A DNA stretch of 64,000 bases from Streptomyces sp. NBC_01549 (GCF_026339955.1 NZ_JAPEPW010000001.1:62001-126000), one strand, 5' to 3'; counted from the first letter of the stretch, positions 38,190-46,816 are shown. The notes: generated by a model from the letters alone, not told the origin. A program made the numbers and translations.

Positions 38190-38600
38190 CCGCCACCGGC
38201 ACACGCGACGACCCCGCCCGGCCCGTCGCGGAACTCGCGGACACCCTGGTGAGGCTCGTGGAGGCCGGACACGCACGCCGGATCGGCGTCTCGAACTGGG
38301 CCGCCGACCGCCTGTCGACACTGGCGGATGTGTGGCCGAGCTCGGCCACACATCCGTGGCCAGCTACCAGTTCAGCCTCGCGAAGCCCGACACGGCACGG
38401 CTGAACCACCCGTACGCCGATGGACGGCTGCTGGCGGCCGTCCGCAGCACGCGCTGTCCCTGCTCAGCTGGTCCTCGCAAGCCCGCGGATTCTTCACCCG
38501 CACCCCTGGCGTACGGAGCGACGGCCGACAGGACCCCTTCGACACGGAACCCAACCGGGCCCGGCGGGAGCGGTGCCTCTGGGGTGCAGAAGTGCAAGGG
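38190..38600 (+). pseudogene. Aldo/keto reductase remnant
   Basis: Fragments of an AKR lie in two to three frames: LADTLVRLVEAGHARRIGVS and NWAADRLSTLADV, then SVASYQFSLAKPDTARLNH, then ALSLLSWSSQARGFFTRTP and RQDPFDTEPNRARRERC. The active-site N-terminal part (Asp/Tyr) is missing. A 30-bp perfect palindrome sits exactly where the first frame is broken. Confidence 0.65.
38326..38355. repeat. Perfect 30-bp palindrome
   Basis: GGATGTGTGGCCGAG is followed directly by its reverse complement with no spacer. It lies inside the broken aldo/keto reductase. It could be a scar of an inverted duplication during a deletion event, or a protein-binding site, though its position inside old coding sequence favours the scar. 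Confidence 0.85.
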
Positions 38601-38620
38601 GCGCCCGCAGGGACGCCCCT
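38597..38620. terminator. Hairpin after the aldo/keto reductase remnant
   Basis: AGGGGCG pairs with CGCCCCT around CCCGCAGGGA, and the stem can be extended outwards by further pairs. It may be the old terminator of the reductase gene. Confidence 0.45.
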
Positions 38621-38656
38621 CCACTGTAGTGGGGCCATGGGGTCACGCGCTGTCGC

Positions 38657-38911
38657 TTAGCGGTAGGCGGTGCAGCAGGGGCGGCCCGATGCCGGCGGGC
38701 TCGGGCAGGAGGTGACCGGCGCCGACTGCTCGTCGTCGAGGAAGGCGGCGGCCGTGGCGTTCAGGTGGGCGAACTGGGCAGCGCGGTCAGGATGGCTGGC
38801 GCCTTCGGTGGTCTTGACGGTGCCCAGCAGGCTGAAACCCGGGCCGCGCAACAGACGCCCGATGGTCGCGGCGCTGCCACTGTGGCCGATTGCCATGGCC
38901 TCGCTGGCCAA
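38657..38911 (-). pseudogene. ISAzo13-family transposase scrap
   Basis: The frame reads TIGRLLRGPGFSLLGTVKTT, EGASHPDRAAQFAHLNATAA and AAFLDDEQ, matching the central block of ISAzo13-type transposases (RLL..LGYSLQ...KT.EG..HPDR..QF..IN). Nothing more of the protein is seen. Confidence 0.65.
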
Positions 38912-39246
38912 GTAGAGCCGACGGCGGCGCTCGTCACGCGAACCGCCTTCTGGAATCCAGGTTGTGTTGGACTTTGGTTACGGTTGACGCATCGTTACCC
39001 CGGCGAATCACGCTCAGCACTTCCGAGTGCACCGTCATCGAATGGTGTCGGAATGGAACTGGCTGCCGCCGTGAGTGCGCGTGCGGTGTGTCACTGACGG
39101 CTATTCAGGCGAGGTTCTCTCGGTTGAATTGTCATAGTAGCTGGGCGTGTTGCCCTCCCGCCGATTGATCCGACATGAATCATTTCTGTCGGTGTTCCGG
39201 TACCACTTACGGGAACGACACTCGCGATACGCCAGAAGGAGCCCCG
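38912..39246. other. Intergenic upstream of the beta-helix gene
   Basis: Less GC-rich toward 39120-39200 and therefore a likely promoter region for the secreted protein. No defined motif is named. Confidence 0.4.
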
Positions 39247-40485
39247 ATGCGTCTGAGCATCTCTCATCTCGCCCCCATTCCCATGGGACTCACCCTCGCC
39301 GCTTTTGGCGTCGTCACGTCGCCCGCCACCGCACACGCTGCCACACCGGGTCCGGACCTACTCGGCGTGTCGCAGTCGGCTACGGCGCCTACCAACCCAG
39401 TGGTCGGCACTCCCCCCGCCGAGGCAAGCAAAACCAGTCTTGCCACCAGCCAGGCGCTGATTGTGAACGTGACCAGCTGCAGTGAGAGCGATCTGCAAGC
39501 CGCGATCGGCGCTGTCGCCACGGTGGGCGGCACGGTCAACCTCAGGCCCCGCTGCACCTACACCCTCACCGACGCCGCACCGCCCAACGACGACAACGGA
39601 CTGCCGGTCATCAAGAATAAGGTGACGATCAACGGACGCGGCGACACCATCACCCGAGCCGCAACCGCGGCCAATTTCCGCTTCTTCGAAATCGACGGCA
39701 CCAATGGAAACCTCACTCTCAACAACCTGACCCTCAGCAACGGTCACGCGTCCAACAGCCTTGGCAACGGCCGGGGCGGTGCCATCTGGCTCAGTGGCAC
39801 CGGTCCCGCACTGACGCTGAACGACACCAGCCTCACCACCAACACCGCCGACACCTACGGTGGGGCCATCGACAATGACAATGGCGCGGTGAGCGTCAAC
39901 AGGAGCACGCTCCACAACAACAGGGCGAGTGCCGGCGGGGCCGTGTTCGTCAGCCCATTCGGAGGTTCCGGCACGGCGACCGTCGACAGAAGCAGGATCA
40001 CCGGCAACCACGCAACCATCCTGGCTGGCGGGATCGCCGCCGCCGTCGGCACGACGGTGACGCTGACCCGCACCCGACTCACCGACAACGACGTCACCGG
40101 TACCAATGCGCAGGGCGGCGGCATCGCGCAAGCCGGAACCATGACGCTGAAGAGAAGCGAGGTCATTGGCAACACCACCACCGGTTCCAATGCGCAGGGC
40201 GGCGGCATCTTCAATACTTCCGGCACGGTGAAGCTCACCGACACCCTGGTCGCCGACAACACGACCAACGGCACGAACTCCCGCGGTGGCGGCATCTTCA
40301 ATACGGGCTCCGGCACGGTGGCTCTCACCCATAGCCTGGTAACCAATAACCGGGCGCTGGGAACGGGTGCAGACGGTGGCGGCATCTTCAAGGCCAGCGG
40401 CACGGTGACGCGGATCGTCAGTCCCGTCGCCCTTAACCAGCCCAACAACTGTGGTAACCCCAGCTCCGTACCCGGCTGCTCCTAG
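39247..40485 (+). CDS. Secreted right-handed parallel beta-helix protein
   Basis: A 412-residue protein; the ATG follows AAGGAGCCCCG. A Sec-type signal peptide covers about residues 1-31 (hydrophobic core PMGLTLAAFGVV, cleavage near AHAATP). After a Thr/Ser-rich linker come repeats rich in Asn, Gly and Thr of 25-32 residues, with the recurring phrases GGGIFN and GGAI (TGTNAQGGGIAQ, TGSNAQGGGIFN, NGTNSRGGGIFN). These form coils of a parallel beta-helix as in pectate-lyase-like and CSLREA-type surface proteins. No catalytic residues can be assigned. Likely extracellular; function unknown. Confidence 0.85.
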   Translation: MRLSISHLAPIPMGLTLAAFGVVTSPATAHAATPGPDLLGVSQSATAPTNPVVGTPPAEASKTSLATSQALIVNVTSCSESDLQAAIGAVATVGGTVNLRPRCTYTLTDAAPPNDDNGLPVIKNKVTINGRGDTITRAATAANFRFFEIDGTNGNLTLNNLTLSNGHASNSLGNGRGGAIWLSGTGPALTLNDTSLTTNTADTYGGAIDNDNGAVSVNRSTLHNNRASAGGAVFVSPFGGSGTATVDRSRITGNHATILAGGIAAAVGTTVTLTRTRLTDNDVTGTNAQGGGIAQAGTMTLKRSEVIGNTTTGSNAQGGGIFNTSGTVKLTDTLVADNTTNGTNSRGGGIFNTGSGTVALTHSLVTNNRALGTGADGGGIFKASGTVTRIVSPVALNQPNNCGNPSSVPGCS

Positions 40486-40650
40486 TACTCCAGCAGCAGC
40501 GGTTCGCTGTTCCAGGGTCCGAGTGTGATCGGGGATCTTGGAACTGGGCTGTGGGCGGCAGAACTTGAGGACCTCTTCCTGCGGGTCGGCGGCAGGCCCG
40601 TGTCCGCCCAGGCGGGGGCCTATGGACACGTTCGGCGGTGGGACTCCACG

Positions 40651-41280
40651 ATGGGGCGCATGCTGAGCACCCTCCTCGCCTTTCTCGGCGCCTGCACCCT
40701 GATCGCGGCCTCGCCCGGACCGAGCACGATGCTGATCATCCGGCAGTCCCTGCGCAGCCGGCGTGCCGGTTTCCTCACTGTGCTGGGCAACGAGACTGGC
40801 GTCTTCATTTGGGGTTCCGTTGCCGCACTCGGGCTCACCGCACTGCTCGCGGCCTCCCAGTTGGCGTACGACACCATGCGGATCGCCGGTGCCGTGACTC
40901 TGGTCGCCTTCGGGATCAAGACGCTGCTGGACGCCCGTGGCGGGCATGGACAAGAGGAGAGCCAGGATGCACAGGCAGTGCGCTCGGGCTGGGCTTCGTA
41001 CCGCTCGGGCCTGCTGCTGAACCTCGCGAACCCCAAGGCCGCAGTGTTCGCGATGTCCTTCCTGCCACAGTTCGTGCCCGCAGGCGCCCCTCATCTGCCC
41101 ACCATGATCGGCCTGGCGGCCGTCTGGGCCGTCTTCGAGGTCGGCTACTACGGACTGTATGTATGGTTCGTCGGTCGAATGAAGAAGATCATCTCCCGAG
41201 CCGAGGTACGCCGGCGCCTCGAGCGGGTCTCCGGCACCGTGCTGGTCCTTCTTGGTGTTCGGATGGCGATCGAGGGCTGA
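40651..41280 (+). CDS. LysE/RhtB-family amino-acid exporter
   Basis: A 209-residue membrane protein with six hydrophobic segments. LysE family features are AASPGPSTMLIIRQSL in the first loop and NLANPKAAVFAMSFLPQF near residue 125. It would export an amino acid or related metabolite. ATG 40651 or 40660 may be used. Immediately upstream (40484-40500) the sequence CTAGTACTCCAGCAGC looks like an insertion-sequence end, so the gene may be adjacent to another lost element. Confidence 0.9.
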   Translation: MGRMLSTLLAFLGACTLIAASPGPSTMLIIRQSLRSRRAGFLTVLGNETGVFIWGSVAALGLTALLAASQLAYDTMRIAGAVTLVAFGIKTLLDARGGHGQEESQDAQAVRSGWASYRSGLLLNLANPKAAVFAMSFLPQFVPAGAPHLPTMIGLAAVWAVFEVGYYGLYVWFVGRMKKIISRAEVRRRLERVSGTVLVLLGVRMAIEG

Positions 41281-41499
41281 CGACGGCTGACGCCGTGTTC
41301 GAGTCTGACCAGACCCGCGTGCGAGGTCGTATGGGGAATGTGCCGTGTCTCCGTGGTGCTGAGCCCCGTCGTAGTACCGCGTCCAGACGACGTCTTCGCC
41401 ATCACGTGCGTATGCGAAGACGTCGTCGGAGTGGCCCACGGCGGCAAGGGTCTCCTGCACCCTTTCCCACGTGGCGACCCGCCCTTGCCTGTCGCGGCA

Positions 41500-42042
41500 C
41501 TAACCCTTCGAGTCCGGCTTCCAGTCCTGGACGAGGAGCCCGAGCAGCACCTCGTCCAGGAACTCGCCCAACACCCAGGCCGAGGAGCGCAGCACACCCT
41601 CGCGGACGAACCCGTTGCGCTCGGCGGAACGCAGCATCGCGGCGTTGTCCGACAACGTCTCGATCTGCAGCCGCTGCAGGCCGCGCACGACGAAACCGTA
41701 GTGACACAGCACCGCGACCACGTCGGTGCCGTAGCCCTTGCCGCGCGAGGACGGCAGCAGCCCCAACCCGATGTGCGCGGACCGGTTGTGATTGTCGATG
41801 CCCCACAGCGTCGCGGTGCCGACCAGCGTGCCGCCTTCCAGCTCCACCACGGAGAACGGGACGAGCCCCTGCTCCTTGTCGTCCACTACGAGCCGCGAGT
41901 CCTTCGAACCTGGCGTGATCGGCCGCCACGGCCGGCCTTCGGCCCGCGAGCCGTTGACCACGTCGTCGTAGAGCTCGGCCCGCAGGACCGGGATGTCGTC
42001 CTCGTGCCGGGCCCTCAGCCCGACCTTGCTGCCCTTTAGCAT
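41500..42042 (-). CDS. GNAT-family N-acetyltransferase
   Basis: A 180-residue protein of the RimJ/RimL type (LRARHEDDIPVLRAELYDDV, GTATLWGIDNHNRSAHIGLG, acetyl-CoA loop SSRGKGYGTDVVAVL). The ATG follows AGGAAGC. The substrate is unknown. The 219 bases downstream of its stop hold an unrecognised coding-like frame on the same strand (VATWERVQETLAAVG, DGEDVVWTRYYDG) without a start. Confidence 0.88.
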   Translation of the reverse strand: MLKGSKVGLRARHEDDIPVLRAELYDDVVNGSRAEGRPWRPITPGSKDSRLVVDDKEQGLVPFSVVELEGGTLVGTATLWGIDNHNRSAHIGLGLLPSSRGKGYGTDVVAVLCHYGFVVRGLQRLQIETLSDNAAMLRSAERNGFVREGVLRSSAWVLGEFLDEVLLGLLVQDWKPDSKG

Positions 42043-42289
42043 GCAAGCTTCCTATCCGACCGAGCCGGCCTGCGACAAACCAATTAAAGATCGGCTCAGT
42101 TGGTGTAGCGGCGGTAGCAGATGAGGGCGCAGCGACGAAGCGGAACTCTTCCGCGAGGCGCGGATGGTGTGGCGATCTGGCCCACACCCCGATGGAGTGA
42201 CGACGCTCCGGGTGACGTTGAACCGACCCTAGGCACTGTCGGACAACCCTCTCCAACGATCTCGCGATCAACCACATCATCGAACGGTT

Positions 42290-42775
42290 TCATGAGCCTT
42301 CGCTGTCCAGACCGATGAGCAGGTCCGCGATACGCCACTCGCTTTCGGCGTGCTGCAGCGTGAACGTGTAGAAGCCCGTCGTCACCACGGTCGGGTTCCC
42401 GCCCGCGTTCGACGTCAGCGTCAGGTAGGCCCACACCACTGCCGTGTCGGCGTCCGCACGGCGGAAGACGATGTTGGTCAGGTTGTGCCTTCGCTGATCG
42501 GTCTGCGCTTCCGTCGCACCCCGTACGAAGTCGAGAACCGCGGCGCGCCCGACGAACGGGCCGATCTCCGTCTCGTCGGCGACTGTGGCCGTCCAGGTGG
42601 TGTCCTCGGTCAGGACGCCCTCCAGCGCCACCAGGTCTCCGTGGTCCAGGGCGAAGGCGTAGCGTGCCAGCGTCTGCCGGACGGCGAGCTGTCCTGCGGG
42701 GTCGAGATTCACCTCTCCCGCAGGCGTCGCGTCGAGGTGGTTGCTTCCCCAGCCGATAGCCGCAGTTGTCGTCAT
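42290..42775 (-). CDS. SnoaL-like / NTF2-fold protein
   Basis: A 161-residue protein with the NTF2-like pattern: LAVRQTLARYAFALDHGDL, then LTEDTTWTATV, VGRAAVLDFVRGA and the last strand WRIADLLIGLD. Such proteins act as small cyclases, isomerases or binding proteins. ATG 42775 follows GAGAGAGGC. It is downstream of the quinone oxidoreductase gene but separated from it by a broken SDR fragment. Confidence 0.85.
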   Translation of the reverse strand: MTTTAAIGWGSNHLDATPAGEVNLDPAGQLAVRQTLARYAFALDHGDLVALEGVLTEDTTWTATVADETEIGPFVGRAAVLDFVRGATEAQTDQRRHNLTNIVFRRADADTAVVWAYLTLTSNAGGNPTVVTTGFYTFTLQHAESEWRIADLLIGLDSEGS

Positions 42776-42819
42776 GTCATGCCTCTCTCGTGCTCGGTTG
42801 TCGGGTGGAAGATGGGGCG

Positions 42820-42945
42820 CGGTCAGCGCAAGCGACCACCCGGCGTGCGCTGTGAGGGCGGAGCCCGCGGCGTCGTCAGGCATCAGGAATGCGACCGTCT
42901 CGGTGATCTCCCGCGGCGGACCGAGGACGACCGCCTGACGCGCCT
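42820..42945 (-). pseudogene. SDR C-terminal scrap
   Basis: The frame reads VLGPPREITETVAFLMPDDA followed by AGSALTAHAGWSLALT, like the ending of a short-chain dehydrogenase (..P.EIA..VAFL.SD.A....G....DGGWS). The rest of the enzyme is absent. A deletion probably joined it to the oxidoreductase gene that stops at 42963. Confidence 0.45.
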
Positions 42946-42962
42946 GCGAAACGGCTCGTTCG

Positions 42963-43976
42963 TTACTGAGCGACCGTGAGCACGATCTTGCCCTGGATGT
43001 GCCCTCGGGCGGCGCGTTCGTGCGCCGCCCGGGCATCCGCGAGCGGAAACGTGCTGTCGATCGCGACACGGACCGTGCCCGCTTCGAGCAGGTGACCCAC
43101 TTCGGCGAGCTGCGCGCCGTGCGAGCGGACCTGGGTGCCCGAGACCGTGACGCCCAGCTTCGCGGTCTCCGCGTCGTCGAACTCGCCGAAGAACACCGGG
43201 AACAGGGCGCCGCCGCGCCTGAGCGTGCGCAGGAAGCGGCTGCTGTCGCGGCCACCGACGGCGTCGAGAACGAGGTCGACGTCGTTGACGAGTTCCTCGG
43301 GACGACTCTTGGTGTAGTCGATGAACTCGTCGGCGCCGAGCTCGCGCAGGAACGGTTCATGCGCACCCGATGCCACCGCGATGACCCGTGCGCCCTTCCA
43401 CTTCGCCAGCTGCAGTGCGAAGTGCCCCACGCCGCCCGCGGCGCCGTTGACGAGCACCGTCGTGTCGGCGTCGAGTGCCACCGGGCGATGCTGCGCCGCC
43501 TGGAAGGGCGAGGGGTGATCGTGTCCGAGCTCGATCAGGAACTGCCACGCCGTCAGCAGGGACATGGGCGCCCCGGCTGCGTGCACGTGATCGATGCCGG
43601 CCGGCTTGCGTGCGAGGTCCGACGCGGGCGCGGCCACGTACTCGGCATACGCCTGGCCGTCGAAGCTGGGGAAGCGCAGGAGACCGAAGACTTCGTCACC
43701 GACGGAGAAGCCCTCCACGTCCGCAGCGACGGCCTCGACGACGCCCGACACATCCGTCCCCGGAATCACCGGCAGGTCGAACTTCGGCCTCACCTCCGGA
43801 GGTAGGTTGCTCAGCCCGTCGCGCAGGTACCAGTCCGGAGGATTGATGCCGACCGCGTGCACGCGGACCAGCACCTCACCCGGCCCCGGCACGGGAATCG
43901 GCACCTCGTCGTAACGCAGCACCTCAGGGCCGCCGTGCTCATGCAGCCGGATCGCCCTCATCGTGTGTGTCGTCAT
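42963..43976 (-). CDS. NADP-dependent quinone oxidoreductase / zinc-free MDR alcohol dehydrogenase
   Basis: A 337-residue medium-chain dehydrogenase. Family blocks are GPGEVLVRVHAVGINPPDW, VIPGTDVSGVVEAVA and GVGHFALQLAKWKGARVI (Rossmann), followed by ELGADEFIDYTKS. No zinc ligands of the catalytic type are seen. ATG 43976 follows AGGAGG. Four palindromic operators lie immediately upstream, followed by a broken TetR gene in the opposite direction, so expression was probably repressed by that TetR and induced by a quinone or electrophile. Confidence 0.9.
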   Translation of the reverse strand: MTTHTMRAIRLHEHGGPEVLRYDEVPIPVPGPGEVLVRVHAVGINPPDWYLRDGLSNLPPEVRPKFDLPVIPGTDVSGVVEAVAADVEGFSVGDEVFGLLRFPSFDGQAYAEYVAAPASDLARKPAGIDHVHAAGAPMSLLTAWQFLIELGHDHPSPFQAAQHRPVALDADTTVLVNGAAGGVGHFALQLAKWKGARVIAVASGAHEPFLRELGADEFIDYTKSRPEELVNDVDLVLDAVGGRDSSRFLRTLRRGGALFPVFFGEFDDAETAKLGVTVSGTQVRSHGAQLAEVGHLLEAGTVRVAIDSTFPLADARAAHERAARGHIQGKIVLTVAQ

Positions 43977-44012
43977 CGTTTCCTCCTGCCCGCGCCGCGG
44001 GATAGGCTTATT

Positions 44013-44094
44013 CGGATCAGTGATCCGCATACCCGGACCACTGATCCGAATATATGGACCATCGATCCGGATAGTCAAGTGGATCGCCGATCCG
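44013..44094. promoter_or_regulatory. Array of four palindromic operators between the oxidoreductase and TetR genes
   Basis: Four 15-bp palindromes with consensus YGGAYCRNYGATCCG start at 44013 (CGGATCAGTGATCCG, perfect), 44034 (CGGACCACTGATCCG), 44055 (TGGACCATCGATCCG) and 44080 (TGGATCGCCGATCCG). The first three are spaced exactly 21 bp apart, two helical turns, and the fourth 25 bp. They lie between divergent genes, the usual place of TetR-family operators. Confidence 0.85.
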
Positions 44095-44116
44095 GATAGC
44101 CGGGAGGGGCGGGCGG

Positions 44117-44616
44117 ATGCGGGCCGACGCCAGGAAGAATCGCGACCACCTGCTCGCAGTCGCGGGCGCCGTCATCACCGAGCAAGGCGCCGATGCGTCG
44201 ATGCGCGACATCGCACGCAGAGTCCGACGTAGGGCTCGCGACGCTGCTCCGTCACCTTCCCGTCGAGCTCGCCCGATGACGCGCTGGTCTCGTGGCTGCG
44301 CGACTTCATCGGATGCGCGCACAACTATCGCGGCGTTGTGGCGTTGATGATGGCCGCCATCGAGGACACGCAGTCCGCACTTCACTCTTCGTGCGTCACC
44401 ATGCGCGCGCCCGGCACGCGGCTCCTCGCCCGCGCCCAGGCCGAAGGCACGGCGCGAACCGACATCGACGGCACCGACCTGTACGCGCTGGCCGGGGCGC
44501 TCGCATGGCTCAACGATCAACCCGCGTCCGCGCCACGTGCCGATCACCTCTTCGATGTCGTCGTGAGCGCGATTCTGACGAGCGCAGGGAGCAGCGACGC
44601 CGAGAGGCCGGCATGA
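44117..44616 (+). pseudogene. TetR-family regulator with internal deletion and frameshift
   Basis: ATG 44117 opens ADARKNRDHLLAVAGAVITE and DASMRDIARR, the start of a TetR DNA-binding domain. At about 44220 the frame changes: GLATLLRHLP (recognition helix) is in another frame, followed by a stop. The effector domain appears in a third stretch (DALVSWLRDFIGCAHNYRGV, then MMAAIEDTQSALHSS and ARADHLFDVVVSAIL) to 44616. About 25-30 residues between recognition helix and effector domain are lost. No functional repressor can be made. Confidence 0.75.
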
Positions 44617-44770
44617 TGCCGGTGCGGCTGCCCAGCGCGGCCTCCTGCTCGCGCTGGAAGCCAACCGGTGGCCGGCGCCGGTGCCCCGATCCGCCTGGAG
44701 GCAGCCAGGCGATTCCAACGCCACCGGACCAATACCAAAACTCGTGCACAAGGCCAGGTGAACGGGTGTG

Positions 44771-44965
44771 TCAGCCTTGGCGGCCGGGGAGCATGGCCAG
44801 GGCCTGGGAACGCTGTGCGACGAGGTCGTCGTACGTGCCGTCGCGCTCAGCCCAGCGGTGCACGAGAACCCGCTCGACCAGGATCTCGTCAGGGGTGGGG
44901 TCCTGTGAGAGCGAGTCCACGACCTCGGCTGCGAAGTCGTCGAGCGGCAATGCGTGCGGGTTCAC
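44771..44965 (-). pseudogene. SDR (DltE-like) C-terminal fragment
   Basis: The frame reads PLDDFAAEVVDSLSQDPTPD, EILVERVLVHRWAERDGTYD and DLVAQRSQAL. This is the conserved ending of one SDR group (D.FV.EV...L...P...EILV.RV...R.AER.G.YD). The cofactor and catalytic parts are absent. A GTG behind GGAGAAG could start a short peptide, but this is most likely a deletion residue. Confidence 0.55.
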
Positions 44966-45008
44966 CTTCTCCTGCCCTGCCGTCCCCTGAGGGCTGGTCT
45001 TCCCAGGA

Positions 45009-45977
45009 CTAGTAGGTCCCTTCGGTCTCGGTGCCTGGCTCTTGGTACAGCCGGAAGCGTCCGCCGTCGCTTCGAACTGTGCCGGCGGTCGGATCGGGGA
45101 AGTGCGTGCCGAGCAGCAGGCTGTCTGTGTCGGCCAGTTGCTCCAGGAGGCGGGCTCGGGTGCGCACCGCCTGTTGTGCGTCGGTGTCGACGCAGCTGGT
45201 GAGGTGGGGGTGGGACAGCTGTACCGGGCGGTGGATGCTGTCGCCGGTGATCAGGGCCGCGCGGTCGGTGCCGCGCAATTCCACGGCGACCTGCCCGGGG
45301 GTGTGACCCGGGGCCGGGACGAGCCGGATCCCGTCGGCCACCTCGTGTCCTTGGTCGGGAACGTCCACGGGGTCGTACTGTCCGCTGTCGCGGACGGGGT
45401 CGACGGAGTCGCGGAACATCTGGCGACGCGCCTCGTCCATCTCGGCCCTGGCCCAGTGGCCCCATTCGGTGCGGCTGGTGAGGTAGCGGGCGTGAGGGAA
45501 GGTCGGCTGCCAGTTTCCGTCGACGAGATGGGTGTTCCAGCCGACGTGGTCGGTGTGGAGGTGGGTGGTGATGACGAGGTCCACGGAATCGGGTGGGAAT
45601 CCGGCGTCGGTCAGGCGCTGCAGGTAGTCGGTGCCGAGGCCGTTCCAGGCCGGGTTGGCGCGCGTCTTGCCGTTACCGATCCCGGTGTCGACGAGGATGC
45701 GCAGTCCGCCGGTTTCCACGGCGAAGGTGTGGCTGGCCAGTAGGAGCGTGCCGACGTCGGCGAAGTCGGGACGCAGCCAGGCTGCCTCCGGGGGCAGCAG
45801 CAGGCCCGCGGCACCGGTGGCCACACCGGTGGCCAGCCCCTGTACGACCCGGGCGGCGATCAGCTCCGTCACCCCCTGCGCGGTGGTGAAGACGGCCATG
45901 GACGCGGCCTCGGTGAGCAGCGCGAGCGCGTAGGCACTGAAGACGACGGTGACCGTCAGGGCGGGGAGAAGTGCCAC
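45009..45977 (-). CDS. MBL-fold metallohydrolase with an MFS-derived N terminus (chimera)
   Basis: The last about 265 residues are a metallo-beta-lactamase-fold hydrolase: VDTGIGNGKTRANPAW, zinc motif VITTHLHTDHVGW, PAPGHTPGQVAVEL, TGDSIHRPVQL and GTHFPDP. The first about 58 residues of the open frame are instead MFS membrane helices (VVFSAYALALLTEAASMAVF, ARVVQGLATGVATGA). The usual N-terminal strands of the hydrolase are missing at the join near 45800. A deletion fused the two genes. The zinc ligands are complete, but the fold may not be. Confidence 0.75.
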   Translation of the reverse strand: MALLPALTVTVVFSAYALALLTEAASMAVFTTAQGVTELIAARVVQGLATGVATGAAGLLLPPEAAWLRPDFADVGTLLLASHTFAVETGGLRILVDTGIGNGKTRANPAWNGLGTDYLQRLTDAGFPPDSVDLVITTHLHTDHVGWNTHLVDGNWQPTFPHARYLTSRTEWGHWARAEMDEARRQMFRDSVDPVRDSGQYDPVDVPDQGHEVADGIRLVPAPGHTPGQVAVELRGTDRAALITGDSIHRPVQLSHPHLTSCVDTDAQQAVRTRARLLEQLADTDSLLLGTHFPDPTAGTVRSDGGRFRLYQEPGTETEGTY

Positions 45978-46132
45978 TGCGCCTGGTACTCGGCGTAGAG
46001 CGGGGTCGGAGCGCTGGATGCGGCCAGCAGGCCGACCAGCACGGAGGTGTGCAGTGCGAAGGCGCCGCTGCGGCTGAGGCGAGGCAGGTGGCGGGGACGG
46101 GGACGGGACGGTAGGGCTGTGGCACTGGGCAT
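45806..46132 (-). pseudogene. MFS transporter, N-terminal remnant
   Basis: ATG 46132 opens SGAFALHTSVLVGLLAASSA and PTPLYAEYQAQWHF, a typical actinobacterial MFS start. After FSP a one-base shift near 45975 moves to ALTVTVVFSAYALALL. The helix with VVQGLATGVATG is then joined to the MBL hydrolase. About three helices remain. An operator-like palindrome lies just upstream and a TetR gene follows, so it was probably the regulated efflux gene. Confidence 0.7.
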
Positions 46133-46144
46133 GAGGTCTTCCGA

Positions 46145-46169
46145 CTTAAGGCAAGTGCTTAGCTTTAAG
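46145..46169. promoter_or_regulatory. Probable TetR operator upstream of the MFS remnant
   Basis: An interrupted palindrome with arms CTTAAGGC and GCTTTAAG centred in AAGTGCTT. Similar CTTAGCTTT and CTCAGCTTAACGC words occur at 46204-46214 and 46822-46834, next to the TetR gene, so the regulator may bind all of them. Confidence 0.5.
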
Positions 46170-46255
46170 TGAGGCTAGACCCGCCCTCCATCTAACGCAA
46201 ACCCTTAGCTTTTGGATGCGCTGACGTTGCGCTCCCGGGCGCGACTCCGGCCCCC

Positions 46256-46816
46256 TCAGCGCCGATCGAGTGCCGCGGCGACCAGGCCGTGCGTATATGC
46301 GGCCGACATGTCCGAGGGACGGAACAGGATGCGATACATCAACGGAGCGACGACGGCGTCCAGCAGCGCCTCCACCCCGGGCACCGCCTCTCCGCGGCCG
46401 GCGGCCCGCACACTGATGGCAGTGAGCTGCTCGGCGGCGTAGTCGGAGCAGCGGGCGGCATTGCCCTGCTCGGGATCGCCCAGGAGGGCATCGCGGATGT
46501 AGGTGCGCCCCGTCGGCGCGGACATCTCCTCCGCGAACTGCTCGACCCACGCCTCCAGATCGGCGCGCAGGCTGCCCTGATCGGCAGGGGCCGCGTCCGG
46601 GCGCAGCCGCTCCACCGCCACGTCGGACAGCAGCTCACGCAGATCGCCCCAGCGCCGGTAGATCGTGGAAGGAGTGACCCCGGCCCGGGTCGCGATCAGG
46701 GGAACGGTCAGAGCGTCGCGGCCGCGTTCGGCCTCCAGGTCCCGTACGGCCTGATGGACGGACTGCTGGACGCGCGCACTGCGCCCGCCGGGGCGCACGG
46801 AGGCTCGGGGACTCAT
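46256..46816 (-). CDS. TetR/AcrR-family regulator
   Basis: A 186-residue regulator with an N-terminal helix-turn-helix (VPLIATRAGVTPSTIYRRWG, residues about 38-58) and an all-helical ligand domain. It is upstream of the MFS remnant on the same strand and probably controlled it and itself through the palindromic sites on either side. It appears intact although its target gene is destroyed. Confidence 0.9.
   Translation of the reverse strand: MSPRASVRPGGRSARVQQSVHQAVRDLEAERGRDALTVPLIATRAGVTPSTIYRRWGDLRELLSDVAVERLRPDAAPADQGSLRADLEAWVEQFAEEMSAPTGRTYIRDALLGDPEQGNAARCSDYAAEQLTAISVRAAGRGEAVPGVEALLDAVVAPLMYRILFRPSDMSAAYTHGLVAAALDRR

Noticed and set aside
40484..40650. CTAGTACTCCAGCAGC as an insertion-sequence end with an antisense coding tail
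   Set aside because: It resembles IS701-type ends ending in CTAG, but no matching second end or transposase motif is found nearby, so no element is called.
39358..41460. A 700-codon minus-strand open frame antisense to the beta-helix and LysE genes
   Set aside because: The plus-strand genes have clear signal peptide, repeats and LysE motifs; the antisense frame is low-complexity shadow.
44771..44965. An independent small gene with a GTG start
   Set aside because: The sequence matches the C-terminal end of an SDR group, so a deletion fragment is more likely than a new small protein.
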